Assembly (NCBI RefSeq): GCF_000367365.1
Contig: NZ_BARF01000064.1
Span: 62,001 to 126,000, forward strand
DNA from: Streptomyces prunicolor NBRC 13075
GTDB taxonomy: Bacteria > Actinomycetota > Actinomycetes > Streptomycetales > Streptomycetaceae
Direction of reading: 5' to 3'
DNA: 64,000 nt
Part shown: positions 61,507 through 64,000 of the stretch, piece by piece
Layout of the letters: the number at the start of each line of letters is the position of its first letter
Position numbering within the stretch: position 1 is the stretch's first letter
Program-made: the position numbers and the translations under genes
Notes under the pieces: model-generated
The model's database searches: none
What the model was told of the DNA's origin: nothing
What the model saw: only the letters and a program-made list of their open reading frames with translations

Positions 61507-61654
61507 GGTGGGTGCCCGGTGCGCAGGCAACGGTTACTTCATTGGGCCAGACGGTTGCGGGTTCGAGTCCCGTCATCGACTTCGGGTCGGTGTAGCTCAA
61601 TTGGGTGGAGCATCTGATAAGTCCGTCGCCGCTTTCTGATCTCGGGCACCCACC
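61507..61654 (+). ncRNA. Y RNA 2 with tRNA-like domain (YrlA-like)
   Basis: A predicted RNA of about 148 nt closed by a perfect 12-bp stem, GGTGGGTGCCCG (61507-61518) with CGGGCACCCACC (61643-61654). Inside are the same G-U pair, the TGCGCA internal loop and a GGC/GCC plus CGG/CCG helix (61526-61533, 61623-61630) as in Y RNA 1. In place of a simple loop it carries a tRNA-like module. This is the layout of the bacterial Y RNA YrlA, in which a Ro-binding stem is joined to a tRNA mimic. It ends 49 bases before the TROVE gene. It should bind the Ro60 homologue and may gate its RNA channel or tether it to an exonuclease such as PNPase, as shown for other bacteria. Confidence 0.85.
61548..61617 (+). 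other. Circularly permuted tRNA-like module in Y RNA 2
   Basis: Reading along the RNA: CAGA (61548-61551, anticodon stem 3' strand), CGGTT (variable region, 5 nt), T stem GCGGG, T loop TTCGAGT (61562-61568), T stem CCCGT, acceptor 3' strand CATCGAC (61574-61580), loop TTCGG, acceptor 5' strand GTCGGTG (61586-61592), TA (U8, A9), D stem GCTC, D loop AATTGGGTG with the GG pair, D stem GAGC (61608-61611), A26, and TCTG (anticodon stem 5' strand). Every tRNA element except the anticodon loop is present, with natural 5' and 3' ends joined by the UUCGG loop, so it cannot be aminoacylated as a normal tRNA. Confidence 0.88.
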
Positions 61655-61703
61655 TTCCGCTGCGTCTTCCTCCGAAACACCAAGGAATTCGGGGGAATTC
61701 ACC

Positions 61704-63287
61704 ATGGCGCGATTCAACACCAAGGCGGCGAAGACCCAGCCCACTTCGCGGGTCACCTCCACGGGCCGAGTGCTCCGTACCTACCAGGGCGGCCGAGGCA
61801 GTGAGCGAGACGCGCGCTCCGAGCTTTTCCTGCTCGCCGTCGCCAACTTCGTCTCCCAGCAGACCTTTTACGAGTCCGGCGCCGACCGCGACGACCGCTT
61901 CGCCACCCTCGTGCGCGAGCTCGCCGTCACCGACCCGGCCTGGACGGCCGGCCTCCTCGGCTGGCTGCGCGGCGAGGGCAACCTCCGTACGGCCTCCCTC
62001 GTGGGCGCCGCCGAGTACGTGAAGGCCCGCCTCGACGCCGGCGCCACCGACGGCCCCTCGAACCGACAGGTCGTCGACTCCGTGCTCCGGCGCCCGGACG
62101 AGCCCGGCGAGCTGCTCGCGTACTGGACCACGCGCTACGGCCGCGCCATCCCGAAGCCCGTCAAGCGCGGTGTCGCCGACGCCGTACGACGTCTCTACGG
62201 CGGCAAGTCGCTGCTGAAGTACGACACCGCGGCCAAGGGCTACCGCTTCGGCGACATCCTCAACCTGGTGCACGCGGCGCCGGACCCGGACAAGGCGTGG
62301 CAGGGCGAGCTGTTCCAGTACGCGCTGGACCGGCGGCACCACCCGGACACCGCCGTACCGCCCGCGTCGAACCAAGTCCTCACCGCGCACCGCGAGTTGA
62401 TGGCGCTGCCGGTCGAGCGGCGACGCGCTGTCGTCACCGCGGCCGACGGCGCGGAGCGGTTCGCGGCGGCCGGGATGACGTGGGAGGCGCTGGCCGGCTG
62501 GCTCCAGGGGCCGATGGACAAGGCGGCCTGGGAGGCGGTCATCCCGTCCATGGGCTCGATGGCGCTGGTCCGGAACCTCCGGAACTTCGACGAGGCCGGG
62601 GTCTGTGACGAGGTCGCGGCCCAGGTCGCGGCGAAGATCAGCGACCCGGCGGAGGTCGCGCGCTCGCGGCAGTTCCCCTTCCGGTACCTCGCCGCGTACC
62701 AGCACGCTCCCTCGCTGCGCTGGTCGTACCCGCTGGAGCAGGCGCTCGGCCACTCGCTGGCCAACGTGCCCGCGCTGCCGGGCCGCACGCTGGTGCTCGT
62801 GGGCCGCTCGGGCTCGATGTTCTTCTCGCGGCTGTCCGACCGCTCGGAGCTCAACCGGGCCGACGCGGCGGCGATCTTCGGCACGGCGCTCGCGCTGCGG
62901 GCGGCGGACGCGGACCTCGTCGAGTTCGGCACCACGAGCAAGCGCCTGGACTTCGGCGCGGGCGAGTCGGTGCTCAAGGTCCTGGAGCGCTTCGGCGACC
63001 TGGGCGGCACCGACACCACCTCGGCGGTCCGCTCGCACTACCGGGGCCAGGACCGGGTGCTGATCGTCACCGACGAGCAGTACGCGTACAGCCGGCACGG
63101 CGACCCGACCGAGCAGGTACCGGCCGGCATCCCGGTCTACACCTGGAACCTCGCCGGGTACCGAGCGGGCCACGGCCCGTCCGGCACGGCGAACCGGCAC
63201 ACCTTCGGCGGCCTCTCGGACGCGGCCTTCCGGATGGTGCCGCTGCTGGAGGCGGCCCGGGACGCGGACTGGCCCTGGGCGGCCTGA
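61704..63287 (+). CDS. TROVE-domain Ro60/Rsr homologue
   Basis: A 527-residue Ro60-family RNA-binding protein. The N-terminal 330 residues form the TROVE HEAT-repeat ring (QTFYESGADRDDRFATLVRELA, PSMGSMALVRNLRNF); the C-terminal part is a von Willebrand A-like domain (LVLVGRSGSMFFSRL, FGTTSKRLDF, LGGTDTTSAV, VLIVTDEQY). Ro proteins bind Y RNAs on the outer ring surface and misfolded RNAs in the hole, and in bacteria assist RNA decay or rRNA maturation under stress. Residue 367 is Gly where the MIDAS motif normally has Asp (D-x-S-G-S). ATG 61704 follows GGGGGA; two Y RNAs lie directly upstream, supporting the assignment. Confidence 0.93.
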   Translation: MARFNTKAAKTQPTSRVTSTGRVLRTYQGGRGSERDARSELFLLAVANFVSQQTFYESGADRDDRFATLVRELAVTDPAWTAGLLGWLRGEGNLRTASLVGAAEYVKARLDAGATDGPSNRQVVDSVLRRPDEPGELLAYWTTRYGRAIPKPVKRGVADAVRRLYGGKSLLKYDTAAKGYRFGDILNLVHAAPDPDKAWQGELFQYALDRRHHPDTAVPPASNQVLTAHRELMALPVERRRAVVTAADGAERFAAAGMTWEALAGWLQGPMDKAAWEAVIPSMGSMALVRNLRNFDEAGVCDEVAAQVAAKISDPAEVARSRQFPFRYLAAYQHAPSLRWSYPLEQALGHSLANVPALPGRTLVLVGRSGSMFFSRLSDRSELNRADAAAIFGTALALRAADADLVEFGTTSKRLDFGAGESVLKVLERFGDLGGTDTTSAVRSHYRGQDRVLIVTDEQYAYSRHGDPTEQVPAGIPVYTWNLAGYRAGHGPSGTANRHTFGGLSDAAFRMVPLLEAARDADWPWAA

Positions 63288-63304
63288 AGCGAGGAAGCGA
63301 GACA

Positions 63305-63338
63305 TGTGGCCCGCACCCACACATGGGTGCGGGCCACA
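63305..63338 (+). terminator. Terminator hairpin after the TROVE gene
   Basis: TGTGGCCCGCACCCA (63305-63319) pairs perfectly with TGGGTGCGGGCCACA (63324-63338), loop CACA, 17 bases after the stop codon. Confidence 0.92.
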
Positions 63339-63369
63339 CCCATGTCCGGACAAGGGTGTGGGCGAGCCA

Positions 63370-63397
63370 TTGACATCTAACATTTCAGTTCTACTAT
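63370..63397 (+). promoter_or_regulatory. Leaderless promoter of the GntR gene
   Basis: TTGACA (63370-63375) and TACTAT (63392-63397) with 16-bp spacing. The -10 ends 6 bases before the ATG, so transcription should begin at the start codon, and no ribosome site is present. Between the boxes AACATTTCAGTT has AAC/GTT ends and may be the regulator's own operator. Confidence 0.65.
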
Positions 63398-63403
63398 CGG
63401 TTC

Positions 63404-64000
63404 ATGGAAGCCCTACGGCCCGTCCCGCGCACCCTTCTCCGCGACCGCGCCTACGAAGCGATCCGCGACGCCATCGTGGCCGGGGAGATCGAGCCCGGGG
63501 CCGTGGTGCGGGACGCCGATCTCGCCGAGCGGCTCGGGTTGTCGCGCGCGCCGGTACGCGAGGCGTTCTCGCGGCTGGTGGAGGAGGGCCTGCTGGAGAG
63601 CAAGCCGCAGAGCTACACCCGGGTGACGCCGGTTGTGGCCGCCGAGGTGCGGGACGCCGCCGCCGTGGTCGGGGCCATGCACGAGTTGGTGACGCGGGTC
63701 GCCGTACCCCTCTTGCGGGACAAGGACGTTGACGTGATGCGCGCGGCCAACGACCGGTTCGCCGCCGCCGTGGCCGCCGGTGACGTGGACGCGGCCCTGC
63801 GCGCCGACGACGAACTCCACGACGTACCGGTGCGGGTGAGCGGCAATCGCGCCGCCGCCGCCACCATCGCCCGTTACACCCCGCTCATCCGCCGACTGGA
63901 GCGACGACGCTTCGGCGAGGGCGGCTCATGCCGCTCGGCCGGACTGCACGAGCGGCTGATCGAGGCCTGCGCCGAAGGCGACACGGACGGTGCGGTCCGC
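63404..64000 (+). CDS. GntR-family transcriptional regulator (FadR/VanR type), 3' end outside window
   Basis: At least 199 residues, open to the window edge. The N-terminal winged helix-turn-helix is typical GntR: LLRDRAYEAIRDAIVAGEIEPGAVVRDADLAERLGLSRAPVREAFSRLVEEGLLE. The C-terminal helical FCD-type ligand domain follows (AAVVGAMHELVTRVA, ADDELHDVPVRVSGN with candidate metal ligands, HERLIEACAEGD). It probably senses a carboxylic acid or amino acid and controls genes beyond the window. Confidence 0.9.
   Translation, partial: MEALRPVPRTLLRDRAYEAIRDAIVAGEIEPGAVVRDADLAERLGLSRAPVREAFSRLVEEGLLESKPQSYTRVTPVVAAEVRDAAAVVGAMHELVTRVAVPLLRDKDVDVMRAANDRFAAAVAAGDVDAALRADDELHDVPVRVSGNRAAAATIARYTPLIRRLERRRFGEGGSCRSAGLHERLIEACAEGDTDGAVR

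Noticed and set aside
61557..61611. An ordinary or broken tRNA gene
   Set aside because: T arm comes before the D arm, the acceptor ends are joined by a loop and there is no anticodon loop. The order and intact pairing fit a permuted tRNA-like domain of a Y RNA, not a decayed tRNA.
61539..63383. A minus-strand open frame of over 600 codons over the TROVE gene
   Set aside because: It runs through both the Y RNA region and the terminator and is a shadow of the TROVE frame.

Overview
The window is high-GC actinobacterial DNA and almost certainly comes from a Streptomyces chromosome. It carries whiA, an opcA/zwf pentose-phosphate cluster, an rbpA-family gene and a SufR-led suf operon. GTG and TTG start codons are frequent, many genes overlap by ATGA or GTGA, and I found only one in-frame TTA codon, in an amidohydrolase gene. 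The gene order (uvrC-rapZ-yvcK-whiA, gap-pgk-tpi-secG, tkt-tal-zwf-opcA-pgl, ctaA/ctaB, suf, dapD) is the conserved streptomycete core arrangement as I remember it from S. coelicolor; this was not checked by alignment.

Region by region. 1-3304: a sensor kinase (cut by the window edge) and a LuxR-type response regulator. 3415-8511: uvrC-rapZ-yvcK-whiA, four overlapping genes. 8512-9262: non-coding, with degenerate repeats. 9263-12220: a large secreted zinc carboxypeptidase. 12410-17897: gap, pgk, tpiA, secG, an rbpA-family gene and an MFS exporter. 17952-26321: pgi, then the convergent pentose-phosphate operon tkt-tal-zwf-opcA-pgl. 26695-33661: ctaB, three small metabolic or unknown genes, ctaA, an ABC exporter pair and an AAC(3)-like acetyltransferase. 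33822-40478: the iron-sulfur assembly operon sufR-sufB-sufD-Rieske-sufC-sufS-sufU-sufT. 40546-54071: accessory genes (VOC protein, AbfB-domain protein, SMR exporter with TetR, two sigma factor/membrane protein pairs, dapD, dapA, lipB, orphan cysteine-rich proteins, a monooxygenase behind a SoxR-like box, an ArsR/SRPBCC pair). 54135-61350: an extracellular nuclease, two unknown proteins, a trypsin-like protease and a Tat-exported PhoX-like phosphatase behind a Pho-box-like repeat.

The most interesting locus is 61373-63338. A TROVE-domain (Ro60/Rsr) gene is preceded by two tandem structured RNAs with Y RNA architecture. Each closes with a terminal stem, and they share 27 of 30 bases in the 5' core plus an identical 3' element. 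The second RNA carries an insert that maps, position for position, onto a circularly permuted tRNA: T arm, 7-bp acceptor stem closed by a UUCGG loop, U8-A9, D arm, 5-nt variable region and a partial anticodon stem. This is a Ro60-Y RNA ribonucleoprotein locus of the kind known from other bacteria, here with a Y RNA pair and an unusual Gly at the first MIDAS Asp position of the Ro protein.

Other points worth attention are a palindromic element that adds about 12 residues inside lipB, a 30-bp duplication encoding His/Met repeats at the LipB N terminus, seven perfectly phased 17-bp repeats before a sigma factor gene, a chain of stop-start mini-ORFs between the SMR and TetR genes, the suf terminator overlapping the next gene's start codon, and several predicted leaderless promoters.
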